From positions 1-64,000 of the forward strand of contig CANQPH010000005.1 of assembly GCA_947625675.1 (NCBI GenBank): DNA of 64,000 nt, written 5' to 3'. The DNA comes from an uncultured Acetatifactor sp. GTDB taxonomy: Bacteria > Bacillota > Clostridia > Lachnospirales > Lachnospiraceae. A program made the position numbers and the translations under genes. Below, in pieces: positions 43,340 to 52,711 of this stretch (its first letter is position 1; each line of letters starts with the position of its first letter). The notes below the pieces were generated by a model. That model saw only the letters and a program-made list of their open reading frames with translations, had not been told where the DNA came from and searched no databases.

Positions 43340-43936
43340 GTGAAAATCATGGGTATAAACAGACTTGAGAGATCCGAGGGCAAGGTGGAGATCGTGACTG
43401 GCATGTATTTGCTGATCTTTTTGATCCTGGTATTGACGGTACAACAGCAAGTGAATTATTTTGCCCTGACTCATATTTTTATGGAGGATGCTCTGGCGGC
43501 TTCCAATTTGGCTTCTGCGGTGATCGATGTCAGAGAATATGGAATCAGCCATACGGTGCGCATTGCATCCGCCGCAGAAGCCTTCGCCATTTATCAGAAG
43601 GCTTTGCAGGAAAATCTGAACCTGAACGAGCGGTGGGAATATGGCAATAAGACGCTGATCAGCAGTCCTGTGGAGATTCTGCAATATACGATATATAACG
43701 TGGAAAAAGAAGATGTTACGATATGTTCTTATGATCGTTACGGGGGATACAGTACCTGGAAGGTGGAAAACGGTCTGGGCAGCGTATATACGCCCGACGG
43801 AACCAGGGTGGAATCCACTTCCATTTACAGCAGGATCGGCTTTACCGTGGAAGGAATCCTGGGAGTCAGCATCTTTGCGGACCAGGACAACACGGTGGAT
43901 ATTATCGGCAGTATGACGGAGGAGACGGAAGGATGA
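43340..43936 (+). CDS. Pseudopilin-like Tad protein
   Basis: A 198-residue protein with one N-terminal helix (about 22-40, MYLLIFLILVLTVQQQ) and a long extracytoplasmic part. It is related in layout to TadE/TadF minor pilins, but no named family was recognised with certainty. The start is GTG 43340, seven bases after AAGGAG; ATG 43349 has poor spacing. The end overlaps the CpaB gene by four bases (ATGA), so the two are coupled. Confidence 0.6.
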   Translation: MKIMGINRLERSEGKVEIVTGMYLLIFLILVLTVQQQVNYFALTHIFMEDALAASNLASAVIDVREYGISHTVRIASAAEAFAIYQKALQENLNLNERWEYGNKTLISSPVEILQYTIYNVEKEDVTICSYDRYGGYSTWKVENGLGSVYTPDGTRVESTSIYSRIGFTVEGILGVSIFADQDNTVDIIGSMTEETEG

Positions 43937-44586
43937 AGAAAGGGAAAAAGAATATTTTGCCGGGGGCGGCCTTTGCGGCCCTGATAGCGGCGGTGGTGGT
44001 ATATTGCGTTTTGCTCAATATTGAGGTGAACGCATTGCGTGAATATGAGAAAGGAACCGTGCTGATAGCTCAGTCGGACATCGGAAGGGGAGTGATTCTC
44101 GGTGAGGAAAATGCGGAAAAGTATTTGGCGGAAAGGGAAATGGATCAAAAGCTGATCCCTGCGGCGGCGCTGCGGGAGTGGAGTCAGGCGGACCAGGTGA
44201 TGATCAAAGAGAATTTGGACGCCGGGGTGGTGCTGACTTCTTCCATGCTTGTCTCTTTGGAGGAACAGGAGAGACAGATGAAGGAGCCGGTGCTGGCGGG
44301 ATTCAAGGCGGAAGACCTATATCAGGTGGTCAGCGGAATCTTGAGAAACGGAGATCGGATTCATATTTACACGGTGGATGAGGAAACCAACGAAGCCAGA
44401 CTTTTGTGGGAAAATATTTTGGTGCGGGAGGTGTTCAGCAGTTCCGGCGCCATGATTCCGGCGGAAGACCAGGAAACTGCGGCCCAGCGGGTAAACGTGC
44501 TGATGGAAAAGAAAGATGTGGAACGATTTTATTCGGAATTGGTGAAAGGCTCCTTGAGGGTGGTCAAGGTATTGGAGGCTTATTGA
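43933..44586 (+). CDS. CpaB-like Flp pilus assembly protein (SAF domain)
   Basis: A 217-residue protein anchored by an N-terminal helix (about 10-29). An SAF-type domain follows (VLIAQSDIGRGVILGEENAEKY then LDAGVVLTSSMLV). The C-terminal half (GDRIHIYTVDEETNEARLLWENILVREV) resembles the RcpC/CpaB domain that links the pilus machine to the cell wall. The expected short Pro-rich cleavage regions are absent. It starts in the overlap with the previous gene and is preceded by a GGAGGAG-rich stretch. Confidence 0.83.
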   Translation: MKKGKKNILPGAAFAALIAAVVVYCVLLNIEVNALREYEKGTVLIAQSDIGRGVILGEENAEKYLAEREMDQKLIPAAALREWSQADQVMIKENLDAGVVLTSSMLVSLEEQERQMKEPVLAGFKAEDLYQVVSGILRNGDRIHIYTVDEETNEARLLWENILVREVFSSSGAMIPAEDQETAAQRVNVLMEKKDVERFYSELVKGSLRVVKVLEAY

Positions 44587-44618
44587 ACCTTTTTGCAGCA
44601 GATATGGAGGAAAGACGC

Positions 44619-46322
44619 TTGAAGAAAAGAAGAAAACGATGGATTTGGGCTCTGTTTAAGAGCGGGCTCCTTGTGCTGGCCGGCAGTCTGGCCTTCTGCG
44701 CAAGGCTTTCCGCAGGGAATATTTATGATAGTCCGTATATTACCTTCAGCCCGGATCATAAAGCCTTTACGACAAATGCCGGGGTTCAGGAGGTGGAGCA
44801 GTATTCTTTGGGGACGGTTCAGGAGACAGGCGCAAAATCTTCCCTGAGGGCTTTGCAGGCCGGAGAACATTATTATAGATATACCAGGGTGAAAGACGTG
44901 CCCGTGGGATTCTGGCGGGTGGAACAATCCGTGTCACTCTGTATCCATGATCAATATCCGCCGTTGGGGGTCTCTTTTCATCAAATCCCGTTTCGCCGGG
45001 ACAGATGTTTCCGATATTATTTTTCTGGATGGTGGGGTTATTGTGCGGATTGCGGAGATCGTCTGATGCCGATGTTCTTTTACATGAGCAGACAGGCGGC
45101 CGCATCTCTTTCCATGCTGGATCTCGATCTGGCTTATTATTATTTGTGCCCTTTTTGCCAGAATTTGGAACAGGGGGTAGAATTGTCGGCTCATTTGTGC
45201 AGGGGGATTTCCAGCAACCAATATCAGATCAGATATGATGCGAATATCAGCGGGGCATCCGGTTTTATGGAAAATAGCCTTCACATGTATAATAATGACA
45301 CGACTTATGAGGGCAACCGGATTGAACCGGAGGTGCGACTGAGAAAAAATAACTATGCCAAAGAAGGATATTTATTTCAGGGATGGAATACCCGGCCGGA
45401 CGGGACGGGACAGAGCTTTGCCGATGAGCAGGAAATATGGAATTTAACGCAGGACAATTATGACGGGAACGGGAGCGGCACAGTTGTATTATATGCGCAG
45501 TGGAGTCCCATCATGAGCACCTTGAGGATTGACCCTGCGGGGGGAAGCTATCAGGGAAATGCCGGAATCACGGAAATGGAACGGGAATACGGGGCCATGT
45601 ATCGGATCGCTTCGGAGGAATTGCAGCTGCCGGAGGGGAATACGGTTACTTTTTTATCACAGGGAGGGAGTTACGCAGAACCTTTGAAAAGCGCCGTTTC
45701 GTTTCGAGGCTGGACGCAAAGCGACCCCTTTCACGGAAGGCTGCAGGGGGATCTTTATTGTTTTTCCGGGGAGATGGGGAGCGTTGATACGCTGACCGCC
45801 GTTTATGACAGGGAGGCGGTCATTTTGCCGGGTGTGGAGCGGCCCGGCTACACTTTTCGGGGCTGGTATTATGATGCGGACGGTCTGACGCCTGCCGGAG
45901 GCCCCGGGGATCGGTTTATCCCCCGGGAGAATGTGACTTTGTACGCCGGTTGGAAGGAAGATTTAAAATTGACCGCAGAAGTGGAGCGGATCCTGGAACC
46001 GCATAATCCGGTGTTCCGCTGCGGAGAAAGCGGCATTTTGCGATTTACGGTATGGGGATATGCGGATCGGGTGGAAGTGCGTTTTCCCAAGGAGCTGACC
46101 GGCAAGAATCCTGAATATAACGTGGATTATCCATATGGGGGAACGGTCCTGTCCAGTCAGGAGACAATACAATTTATGATCCCTCTTCACATGCCCATGG
46201 GAGAATATGAGATAACCGTTACGGCGTATCGAGGGGAAGGAATGGTGCAAGAATTCCCGGTGTTCTGGACCTTGGGAGAGGGAGAAAGCGTACTGAAAGA
46301 AATCAGGACCCGTCTGCGGTAA
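44619..46322 (+). CDS. Secreted InlB B-repeat protein with zinc-ribbon-like cysteines
   Basis: About 567 residues, exported by an N-terminal signal (basic run, then ALFKSGLLVLAGSLAFCARL). Two Listeria-Bacteroides (InlB B) repeats are visible: GYLFQGWNTRPDGTGQSF near 249 and GYTFRGWYYDADGLTPAG near 408, each followed by YAQWS or YAGWK. Between residues 140 and 192 sit CADCG, CPFC and a later HLC, a zinc-ribbon-like set not usual in such proteins. TTG 44619 is chosen seven bases after GGAGG; ATG 44604 lacks a site. No LPXTG or membrane anchor is seen at the end. Lying between cpaB and the prepilin peptidase, it may be a tip adhesin. Confidence 0.8.
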   Translation: MKKRRKRWIWALFKSGLLVLAGSLAFCARLSAGNIYDSPYITFSPDHKAFTTNAGVQEVEQYSLGTVQETGAKSSLRALQAGEHYYRYTRVKDVPVGFWRVEQSVSLCIHDQYPPLGVSFHQIPFRRDRCFRYYFSGWWGYCADCGDRLMPMFFYMSRQAAASLSMLDLDLAYYYLCPFCQNLEQGVELSAHLCRGISSNQYQIRYDANISGASGFMENSLHMYNNDTTYEGNRIEPEVRLRKNNYAKEGYLFQGWNTRPDGTGQSFADEQEIWNLTQDNYDGNGSGTVVLYAQWSPIMSTLRIDPAGGSYQGNAGITEMEREYGAMYRIASEELQLPEGNTVTFLSQGGSYAEPLKSAVSFRGWTQSDPFHGRLQGDLYCFSGEMGSVDTLTAVYDREAVILPGVERPGYTFRGWYYDADGLTPAGGPGDRFIPRENVTLYAGWKEDLKLTAEVERILEPHNPVFRCGESGILRFTVWGYADRVEVRFPKELTGKNPEYNVDYPYGGTVLSSQETIQFMIPLHMPMGEYEITVTAYRGEGMVQEFPVFWTLGEGESVLKEIRTRLR

Positions 46323-46341
46323 AGTGGGAGGGCAAAGGGAA

Positions 46342-46938
46342 ATGGCTGGAATGATCTGCGTGGAGATCGGTCTGTTGCTGGGGCTGTATCGTTATGTGAT
46401 TGAAAAATATGACAGGACCTCCCGCCTTGACTGGAGAGAAAAATGGATGGATTTGTTGGGGGCAGGGTGCATTTTGGCGGGAGGAGTGATAGGGCTGGGA
46501 ATGAAGCGCTGGGATATGACGGGGCAGCTCGCCTGCGGTATCCTGGCCGCTTATCTTTTGATCGGCTCTGTTACGGATCTACAGACTTATGAGGTATATG
46601 ATTTTTTGCCCGTTGTCACTGCTGCGGCGGGAGCCGGATTGTTATGGCTTTCGGGGGATTGGCGGCCCAAGGGATCGCTTTTGGTCTATTTTTTTATACA
46701 GATCGTGCTTTTTCGGCGCATGTATGGCAAAGCGGATGTTTATGCCTTTTTGGTGTGCGCTCTGTTTGAAAGCAGATTTGTGGACGGTTTGATCACCTAT
46801 TTATGGCATATGGCCCTCACCTTTCTCCTCTTGGCGGCGGTACAGGCCGGAAAGGGCAACATCGACCGCCGCGGCAATCTTAAGCGTCCGGTAGCCCTCA
46901 TGCCCTATATTGCGGTTACCGTCTGGTGCTTTTTATAA
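46342..46938 (+). CDS. A24-type prepilin peptidase
   Basis: A 198-residue polytopic protein. Two conserved Asp sites fit aspartyl prepilin peptidases: SVTDLQTYEVYDFLP and GKADVYAFLVCALF. It lacks the N-terminal methylase domain of full PilD, like other short Tad peptidases (CpaA/TadV). The start at 46342 lies nine bases after GGAGGG. It would cleave the Flp-like pilin and the minor pilins. Last gene of the Tad operon. Confidence 0.83.
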   Translation: MAGMICVEIGLLLGLYRYVIEKYDRTSRLDWREKWMDLLGAGCILAGGVIGLGMKRWDMTGQLACGILAAYLLIGSVTDLQTYEVYDFLPVVTAAAGAGLLWLSGDWRPKGSLLVYFFIQIVLFRRMYGKADVYAFLVCALFESRFVDGLITYLWHMALTFLLLAAVQAGKGNIDRRGNLKRPVALMPYIAVTVWCFL

Positions 46939-46953
46939 AAGCTGTTTTTTGGG

Positions 46954-46982
46954 TTGAATTACGAACAAGGCTATGGTAAAAT
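46954..46982 (+). promoter_or_regulatory. Promoter of the hisC operon
   Basis: TTGAAT (46954-46959), 17 bp, TAAAAT (46977-46982), 86 nt before the hisC start codon, separating it from the Tad operon. Confidence 0.65.
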
Positions 46983-47067
46983 CTAGGATAGCATTCAGAA
47001 AGCGCATGTTTTGAGGACGGCGTAAGCATTGCCGAGGGAGAGGCATGCGCAAGGACGGGAGAGCAGC

Positions 47068-48135
47068 ATGAATTGGGAAGAAAATGTCAGGAAGGTCATT
47101 CCCTATACGGCGGGAGAGCAGCCCAACAAGCCTGGGATGATCAAATTAAACACCAATGAGTGTCCTTATCCTCCGGCTCCGGGGGTGGCCGGGGCCATTC
47201 AAGCCTTGCAGAGCGAGGCCTTTCGCCTGTATCCGGATCCGGACGCTTCGGAGCTGACGCAGGCGCTGGCGGATTATTATAAAGTGAAGCCGGGACAGGT
47301 CTTTGTAGGGGTGGGATCGGATGATGTGCTGGCCATGGCTTTTATGACCTTTTTTCATTCAGGGAAACCGATTTTGTTCCCCGATGTCACCTATTCCTTT
47401 TATGACGTCTGGGCCCGGCTTTTTGAGATCCCTTATCAGACCTGTCCCCTGGACGAAAATTGGCACATCCGGGCGAAGGATTACAAGGTGCCCAATGGGG
47501 GCGTCATTTTTCCCAATCCCAATGCGCCCACCGGTCTGGAGGAAAGCCAGGAGACCATTGAGGAAATTATAAAAGCGAATCCGGACGTGGTGGTGATCGT
47601 GGACGAGGCTTATGTGGATTTCGGCGCTGAAAGTTCTCTGCCGCTGTTGGATAAGTACGAAAATCTTCTGGTGGTGCAGACCTTTTCCAAATCCCGGGCC
47701 ATGGCCGGCATGAGGATTGGATTTGCCATAGGGAATGAAAAGCTGATTCAATACTTGAAGGATGTGAAGTTTTCCTTTAATTCCTATACGATGAATTATC
47801 CTTCCCAGAAGGTGGGTACGGCCGCAGTACGGGAGGAAAAGTATTTTCAGGACACGGTGCAGCGGATCATGGACACCAGAGAGCGTACCAAGGAGAGACT
47901 TCGGCAGCTGGACTTTCGTTTCCCGGATTCAAAGGCCAATTTTATTTTTGCGTCCCATGATAAGGTTCCGGCCTCCCAGCTGTTTCATGCGCTGCGGGAA
48001 GCGAATATCTATGTGCGGTATTGGGATAAACCGCGGATCCATAACCATCTGCGGATTACCATAGGAACGGAAGAAGAGATGGATCGACTGTTCGAGTTTT
48101 TAGAAAAATATGTTAGGAGCGTAGAAAATGGTTAA
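47068..48135 (+). CDS. hisC: Histidinol-phosphate aminotransferase
   Basis: A 355-residue class I/II PLP aminotransferase. The motif IKLNTNECPYPPAP opens the domain, PNPNAPTG binds substrate, VIVDEAYVDFG places the Asp on the PLP ring, and TFSKSRAMAGMRIG contains the Schiff-base Lys. HisC transfers an amino group to imidazole-acetol phosphate in histidine synthesis. It is remote from other his genes, so a side role with aromatic amino acids is possible. The start at 47068 is preceded by GGGAGAG. It overlaps the DUF368 gene by eight bases, forming an operon. Confidence 0.9.
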   Translation: MNWEENVRKVIPYTAGEQPNKPGMIKLNTNECPYPPAPGVAGAIQALQSEAFRLYPDPDASELTQALADYYKVKPGQVFVGVGSDDVLAMAFMTFFHSGKPILFPDVTYSFYDVWARLFEIPYQTCPLDENWHIRAKDYKVPNGGVIFPNPNAPTGLEESQETIEEIIKANPDVVVIVDEAYVDFGAESSLPLLDKYENLLVVQTFSKSRAMAGMRIGFAIGNEKLIQYLKDVKFSFNSYTMNYPSQKVGTAAVREEKYFQDTVQRIMDTRERTKERLRQLDFRFPDSKANFIFASHDKVPASQLFHALREANIYVRYWDKPRIHNHLRITIGTEEEMDRLFEFLEKYVRSVENG

Positions 48136-48973
48136 GGATTTGTTGCGGGGCATGGTGATTGGGATCGCCAATATTATTCCGGGAGTCAGCGGCGGCACGA
48201 TGATGGTGTCCATGGGGATCTATGACAAGCTGATTCACTGCATTACCCATTTGTTCAGCGAGTTCAAGAAAAGCGTGTTGTACTTGATTCCCATTGTCAT
48301 CGGCATGGGAATTGCGATCATTGCCAGTTCCTTTGGTCTGGAGTGGCTGTTCGGCAATTATCCGGTGCAGACCAATTTGTTGTTCGTCGGCCTGGTGCTG
48401 GGAGGTCTCCCGGCCATTTGGAAAAAGGTGAAAGGCAATACTATCAAAGGGGGGCACATTGTCGCAGGAGTGCTGTTTTTTGCCCTGGTCGCAGGGTTGG
48501 CCCTGATCGGTGAAAAGGAGGGGAAGGCCGCCAGTCTCACTTTCAGCCTGATCAACGTGATCAAGCTCTTCGGCGTGGGAATCGTGGCTTCCGCCACCAT
48601 GGTCATTCCGGGCGTCAGCGGCTCCATGATGCTGCTTCTCATGGGATATTATAATCCAATCCTGACTGCGATCAATGATTTTATCCGGTCCCTGGCAGCC
48701 TTTGACATGGAGGGAATCCTGGCAGGCTGCGGGGCATTGGTGCCCTTTGGAATCGGAGTGGTGGTGGGAATTTTCGTGATCGCCAAGCTGATCGAGATTA
48801 TTTTTGAAAAATTCCCGCTTTATGCCTATTGGGCCATCATTGGCTTGATTGTGGCATCCCCGGTCGCCATCCTGGTCTTGGGGACTTATCCGGTGGTCAA
48901 TGTGTTCAACGTTGTGACAGGACTGGTCTGTCTGTGCATTGGCTTCGTGATTTCTGTGAAGCTGGGAGACTGA
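48128..48973 (+). CDS. DUF368 family membrane protein (PopT-like)
   Basis: A 281-residue polytopic protein with the DUF368 hallmarks GIANIIPGVSGGTMMVSMG at residues 11-29 and MVIPGVSGSMMLLLMG near 158, an internal duplication. Members of this family (PopT) recycle undecaprenyl phosphate across the membrane for wall synthesis. TAGGAGCG lies upstream of the ATG, inside hisC. This role is assigned from the family; whether this copy does it is not shown by the sequence. Confidence 0.88.
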   Translation: MVKDLLRGMVIGIANIIPGVSGGTMMVSMGIYDKLIHCITHLFSEFKKSVLYLIPIVIGMGIAIIASSFGLEWLFGNYPVQTNLLFVGLVLGGLPAIWKKVKGNTIKGGHIVAGVLFFALVAGLALIGEKEGKAASLTFSLINVIKLFGVGIVASATMVIPGVSGSMMLLLMGYYNPILTAINDFIRSLAAFDMEGILAGCGALVPFGIGVVVGIFVIAKLIEIIFEKFPLYAYWAIIGLIVASPVAILVLGTYPVVNVFNVVTGLVCLCIGFVISVKLGD

Positions 48974-48976
48974 GGA

Positions 48977-49879
48977 ATGGATGCTTACAGGGATTTTGCC
49001 TATGTTTATGATGAACTCATGGATGATGTCCCCTATGAGAAATGGTGTGAGAGAATTGTCGCACTGATAGAAAAATACGGTGTTTCCCGGCCGGTCGGGC
49101 AGCAGAAGGATTCCAACGGAAGCGAGCTGGAGGAATGCTCCATCGAGGAAGGGCGGGAAGAAGTTTCCTGCGGATGTGGGCCGGAGGAATTGTCGGAATC
49201 GGGAGAGTTGCTGGAGTCAGAGCGCAACCTGGTGGTAGATCTGGGTTGTGGGACGGGAACCTTGACGCAGCTGCTGTACGACCGAGGCTTTGATATGATC
49301 GGAGTGGATTCCTCGGAGGAAATGTTGAATGTGGCGGCTCAAAAGAAGGAAGCGTCAGGAGCGGAGATCCTGTATCTTTTACAGGATATGAAGGAATTGG
49401 AACTGTACAGCACCGTGGGAACCGTGGTGAGCGTCTGCGATTCTCTGAATTATATCACAGAAGAAGAGGATTTGCTGACCGTGTTCCGTCTGGTGGAAAA
49501 TTATTTGTATCCGGGTGGAGTGTTTATTTTCGACTTTAATACCGTATACAAATATGAGCAAGTTATCGGTAACACCGTGATCGCTGAGAACCGGGAAGAC
49601 TGCAGCTTTATTTGGGAGAATAATTATTATCCGGAAGAAGAGCTGAATGAATATGATTTGACCGTATTTGTGCAGAAGGATGGGGATTTGTTCCGCAGAT
49701 TCACGGAGACGCATTTTCAGAGAGGATATGCGCCGGATAAGATAAAGTCCCTGTTGGAACGTGCTGGCCTGGAATTGCTTGAGGCCCGGGATGCGGAAAC
49801 GGAAGGAGAGGTCACGGAAGCCACTCAAAGGGTGCTGATGACCGCCAGAGAGTGTAGAAAAAAGGAGCTTGTGAAATAG
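48977..49879 (+). CDS. SAM-dependent methyltransferase
   Basis: A 300-residue class I methyltransferase. The SAM-binding glycine loop is LVVDLGCGTGTLTQLL, acidic motif II is MIGVDSSEEML, and motif IV is VVSVCDSLNYITEEED. A Glu/Ser-rich segment at about residues 40-78 is inserted between the N-terminal helix (YVYDELMDDVPYEKW) and the glycine loop, longer than in relatives. Otherwise this resembles the YcgJ/TehB-type enzymes commonly encoded near this point. It starts three bases after the DUF368 stop. The methyl acceptor is unknown. Confidence 0.85.
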   Translation: MDAYRDFAYVYDELMDDVPYEKWCERIVALIEKYGVSRPVGQQKDSNGSELEECSIEEGREEVSCGCGPEELSESGELLESERNLVVDLGCGTGTLTQLLYDRGFDMIGVDSSEEMLNVAAQKKEASGAEILYLLQDMKELELYSTVGTVVSVCDSLNYITEEEDLLTVFRLVENYLYPGGVFIFDFNTVYKYEQVIGNTVIAENREDCSFIWENNYYPEEELNEYDLTVFVQKDGDLFRRFTETHFQRGYAPDKIKSLLERAGLELLEARDAETEGEVTEATQRVLMTARECRKKELVK

Positions 49880-49882
49880 AAA

Positions 49883-50761
49883 ATGTCGGATTATATCGTG
49901 AGGGCTTCAGCGGCGGACAATCAGATCAGGGCCTTCGCCTGTAGGAGCGGTGAGATCGTGGAAGCGGCCAGGCAGGCCCACAATACCAGTCCCGTGGTGA
50001 CGGCGGCTTTGGGGAGACTTTTGACGGCCGGAAGCATGATGGGAGTCATGTTGAAGGGAGAAAAGGATCTTCTGACCCTTCAGATACGGTCGAAGGGGCC
50101 GATTCAAGGAATCACGGTGACGGCGGACTCCCAGGGAAATGTAAAAGGATATGCCAACGTGCCGGACGTGATCCTGCCTGCCAACAGCAGGGGCAAGCTG
50201 GACGTGGCCGGGGCCGTGGGGCCCGGTTTTTTGAGCGTGATCAAGGATATGGGAATGAAGGAACCCTATGTAGGGCAGACCGCATTGCAGACCGGCGAAA
50301 TTGCAGAGGATTTGACCTATTATTTCGCTTCCTCGGAACAGGTGCCTTCCTCCGTGGGACTTGGGGTGCTGATGGAGAAGAGCAACGTCGTAAAGTGCGC
50401 TGGGGGATTTATTGTGCAGCTGATGCCCTTTGCGGAAGAGGCCGTCATAAGCCGTCTGGAAGAAGATGTCCGGAGGATAACCTCCGTGACTGACATCCTT
50501 GCCAAAGGGAAAACTCCGGAAGAATTGCTTCAGATTGTTCTGGATGGATTTGACATTGAATTCCTGGACACCTGCGAGACAAAATTTTTCTGCAGCTGCA
50601 ATAAGAGCAGGGTGGAAAAAGCCCTGATCAGCATTGGAAAGAATGACTTGAAGGAAATGATCGAGGAAGGAAAGCCGATAGAGGTGAACTGTCAATTCTG
50701 CAATCGCAGCTATACTTATTCCGTGGATGAGCTTAAGGAGATGTATCGGAGGGCAACATGA
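49883..50761 (+). CDS. hslO: Redox-regulated chaperone Hsp33
   Basis: A 292-residue Hsp33. The N-terminal domain has TSPVVTAALGRLLTAG and the C-terminal zinc site is CSCNK...CQFC, so all four zinc-binding Cys are present. Oxidation of these Cys releases zinc and activates holding of unfolded proteins in the cytoplasm. The gene overlaps nadE by four bases (ATGA). It starts three bases after the methyltransferase stop, in one operon. Confidence 0.96.
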   Translation: MSDYIVRASAADNQIRAFACRSGEIVEAARQAHNTSPVVTAALGRLLTAGSMMGVMLKGEKDLLTLQIRSKGPIQGITVTADSQGNVKGYANVPDVILPANSRGKLDVAGAVGPGFLSVIKDMGMKEPYVGQTALQTGEIAEDLTYYFASSEQVPSSVGLGVLMEKSNVVKCAGGFIVQLMPFAEEAVISRLEEDVRRITSVTDILAKGKTPEELLQIVLDGFDIEFLDTCETKFFCSCNKSRVEKALISIGKNDLKEMIEEGKPIEVNCQFCNRSYTYSVDELKEMYRRAT

Positions 50762-52668
50762 AGCATGGATTTATCAAGGTGATGGCCGTCACTCCGAAGA
50801 TCAGAGTGGCGGATCCGGAATATAATGGGAGCGTGATCTGCGAGACGTTGGAGAAGGCATATGAAACCGGAGCCAAGTTGATTGTGTTTCCGGAGCTTTG
50901 TCTGACCGGGTACACTTGCGGAGACCTGTTTCAGCAGGAGCTGCTGTTGGAGGAAGCCAAGAGACAGCTCCTGGTCATCGCAGAGAAGACGAAGGGACGG
51001 GATGCCCTTGTCTTTGTAGGCCTGCCTTTGGAACGAGACGGGCGTCTTTATAACGTGGCGGCAGCTCTGCAGGACGGTTTGGTGCTGGGTTTGGTTCCCA
51101 AATGCAATATCCCCATGTATGCGGAATTTTACGAAGGGCGGTACTTTGCGGAGGGAAACAGGGAGGTCGTTCCTTATTATCTGGGAAGAAGAGAAGTTCC
51201 CTTCGGGAGCAATCTCCTTTTTGAATGCACCAATATGCAGGGATTGATCGTTGGATGCGAGATCTGCGAAGATCTCTGGGTGGCGGATCCGCCCTGCACC
51301 CGCCATGCGCTGATGGGTGCGACGGTAATCGTCAATCTTTCCGCTTCCAATGAGACGGTGGGAAAGGACGACTATCGGGAATTGTTGGTGAGGAGCGCCA
51401 GCGCCAGGTTGATCTGCGGTTATATCTACTGCAGCGCCGGGGAAGGGGAGTCCACGCAGGATCTGGTTTTCGGCGGCCATAACATGATTGCCGAAAACGG
51501 CACGCTCCTGTCGCATTCCAGACGTTTTTCCGGAGAGAGCGTCTGCGGAGATCTGGACGTCAGCCGGATCCGCAGCGAGCGCCGCCGTATGGGAACCTTT
51601 GGAAAAGAGAAAAATCTGGAGTATGCTTCCGTTCCGTTTGCCCTGCAGGTAGAGGAGACGAGACTGGAAAGGAAATTTGACCGTCATCCTTTTGTGCCGG
51701 GGGAGGAAGGACTCAGGAACAAGCGTTGCGAGGAAATTTTATCGATTCAGTCCTATGGATTGAAAAAGCGATACGAGCATACGGGGTTGAAAACTGCGGT
51801 GATCGGAATTTCCGGCGGCCTGGATTCCACGTTGGCCTTGTTGGTGACGGTGAAGACTTTTGATCTGTTGGGCCTTGACAGGAGAGGAATTTTGGCGGTG
51901 ACCATGCCTTGCTTTGGGACCACGGACAGAACCTACACCAATGCCTGTAAGTTGTCCCTTACGCTGGGAGCCACACTGAAAGAGGTGGATATTCGGGAAT
52001 CGGTGACGCTTCATTTCCGGGATATCGGACAGGATATGGACAAGCATGACGTGACCTATGAGAACGGACAGGCCAGGGAACGAACCCAAGTGTTGATGGA
52101 TCTTGCCAATCGTTATAACGGCCTGGTCATAGGAACCGGCGATATGTCGGAGTTGGCTTTGGGCTGGGCCACGTATAATGGGGATCATATGTCCATGTAC
52201 GGCGTCAATGCGGGAGTTCCCAAAACCTTGGTGCGTCATCTGGTGAGGTATTATGCCGACACCTGCGGAGAGGAAGAGCTGTGGAAGGTGCTTTTGGACG
52301 TGTTGGATACACCGGTGAGCCCGGAACTGCTTCCGCCGGAGGAAGGGAGCATTTCCCAGAAAACGGAGGACTTGGTAGGACCCTACGAATTGCATGATTT
52401 CTTCCTATATTATATGCTTCGCTGCGCTTTCCCGCCGGAGAAGATCTTCCGCATTGCGGTGCGGTCCTTCGAGGGAGCTTACGAAGAAGAAACCATTCGG
52501 AAATGGCTGAAGGTATTTTATAGGAGGTTCTTCCAGCAGCAGTTTAAACGTTCCTGTCTGCCGGATGGGCCTAAGGTGGGGAGCGTGGCGGTCTCCCCCA
52601 GGGGAGATTGGAGGATGCCTTCCGATGCCAGTGCGGCGTTGTGGATGGCCCAGGCGGAGCAGCTTTAG
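50758..52668 (+). CDS. nadE: Glutamine-dependent NAD+ synthetase
   Basis: A 636-residue two-domain enzyme. The nitrilase-type glutaminase has Glu in FPELCLTG (about 45), Lys in VPKCNIPMY (about 113) and Cys in GCEICEDLW (about 168). The synthetase domain has the ATP loop GISGGLDSTLALL at about 350. It amidates nicotinic acid adenine dinucleotide to NAD+ with ammonia made from glutamine. Length and residues fit the two-domain form found in many Clostridia. A 29-nt copy of its 3' end, including the stop codon, lies just downstream. Confidence 0.96.
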   Translation: MKHGFIKVMAVTPKIRVADPEYNGSVICETLEKAYETGAKLIVFPELCLTGYTCGDLFQQELLLEEAKRQLLVIAEKTKGRDALVFVGLPLERDGRLYNVAAALQDGLVLGLVPKCNIPMYAEFYEGRYFAEGNREVVPYYLGRREVPFGSNLLFECTNMQGLIVGCEICEDLWVADPPCTRHALMGATVIVNLSASNETVGKDDYRELLVRSASARLICGYIYCSAGEGESTQDLVFGGHNMIAENGTLLSHSRRFSGESVCGDLDVSRIRSERRRMGTFGKEKNLEYASVPFALQVEETRLERKFDRHPFVPGEEGLRNKRCEEILSIQSYGLKKRYEHTGLKTAVIGISGGLDSTLALLVTVKTFDLLGLDRRGILAVTMPCFGTTDRTYTNACKLSLTLGATLKEVDIRESVTLHFRDIGQDMDKHDVTYENGQARERTQVLMDLANRYNGLVIGTGDMSELALGWATYNGDHMSMYGVNAGVPKTLVRHLVRYYADTCGEEELWKVLLDVLDTPVSPELLPPEEGSISQKTEDLVGPYELHDFFLYYMLRCAFPPEKIFRIAVRSFEGAYEEETIRKWLKVFYRRFFQQQFKRSCLPDGPKVGSVAVSPRGDWRMPSDASAALWMAQAEQL

Positions 52669-52711
52669 TGCAGAAGTCGATCTGTGGATGGCCCGGGCGG
52701 AACGGCTTTAG
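52640..52711. repeat. Duplicated 29-nt tail of nadE
   Basis: The nadE end at 52640-52668 (starting TGTGGATGGCCC, ending GCTTTAG) recurs at 52683-52711 with three mismatches in 29 positions. The copy includes a second TAG and lies 43 nt downstream. It has no promoter or start signal. Confidence 0.85.
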
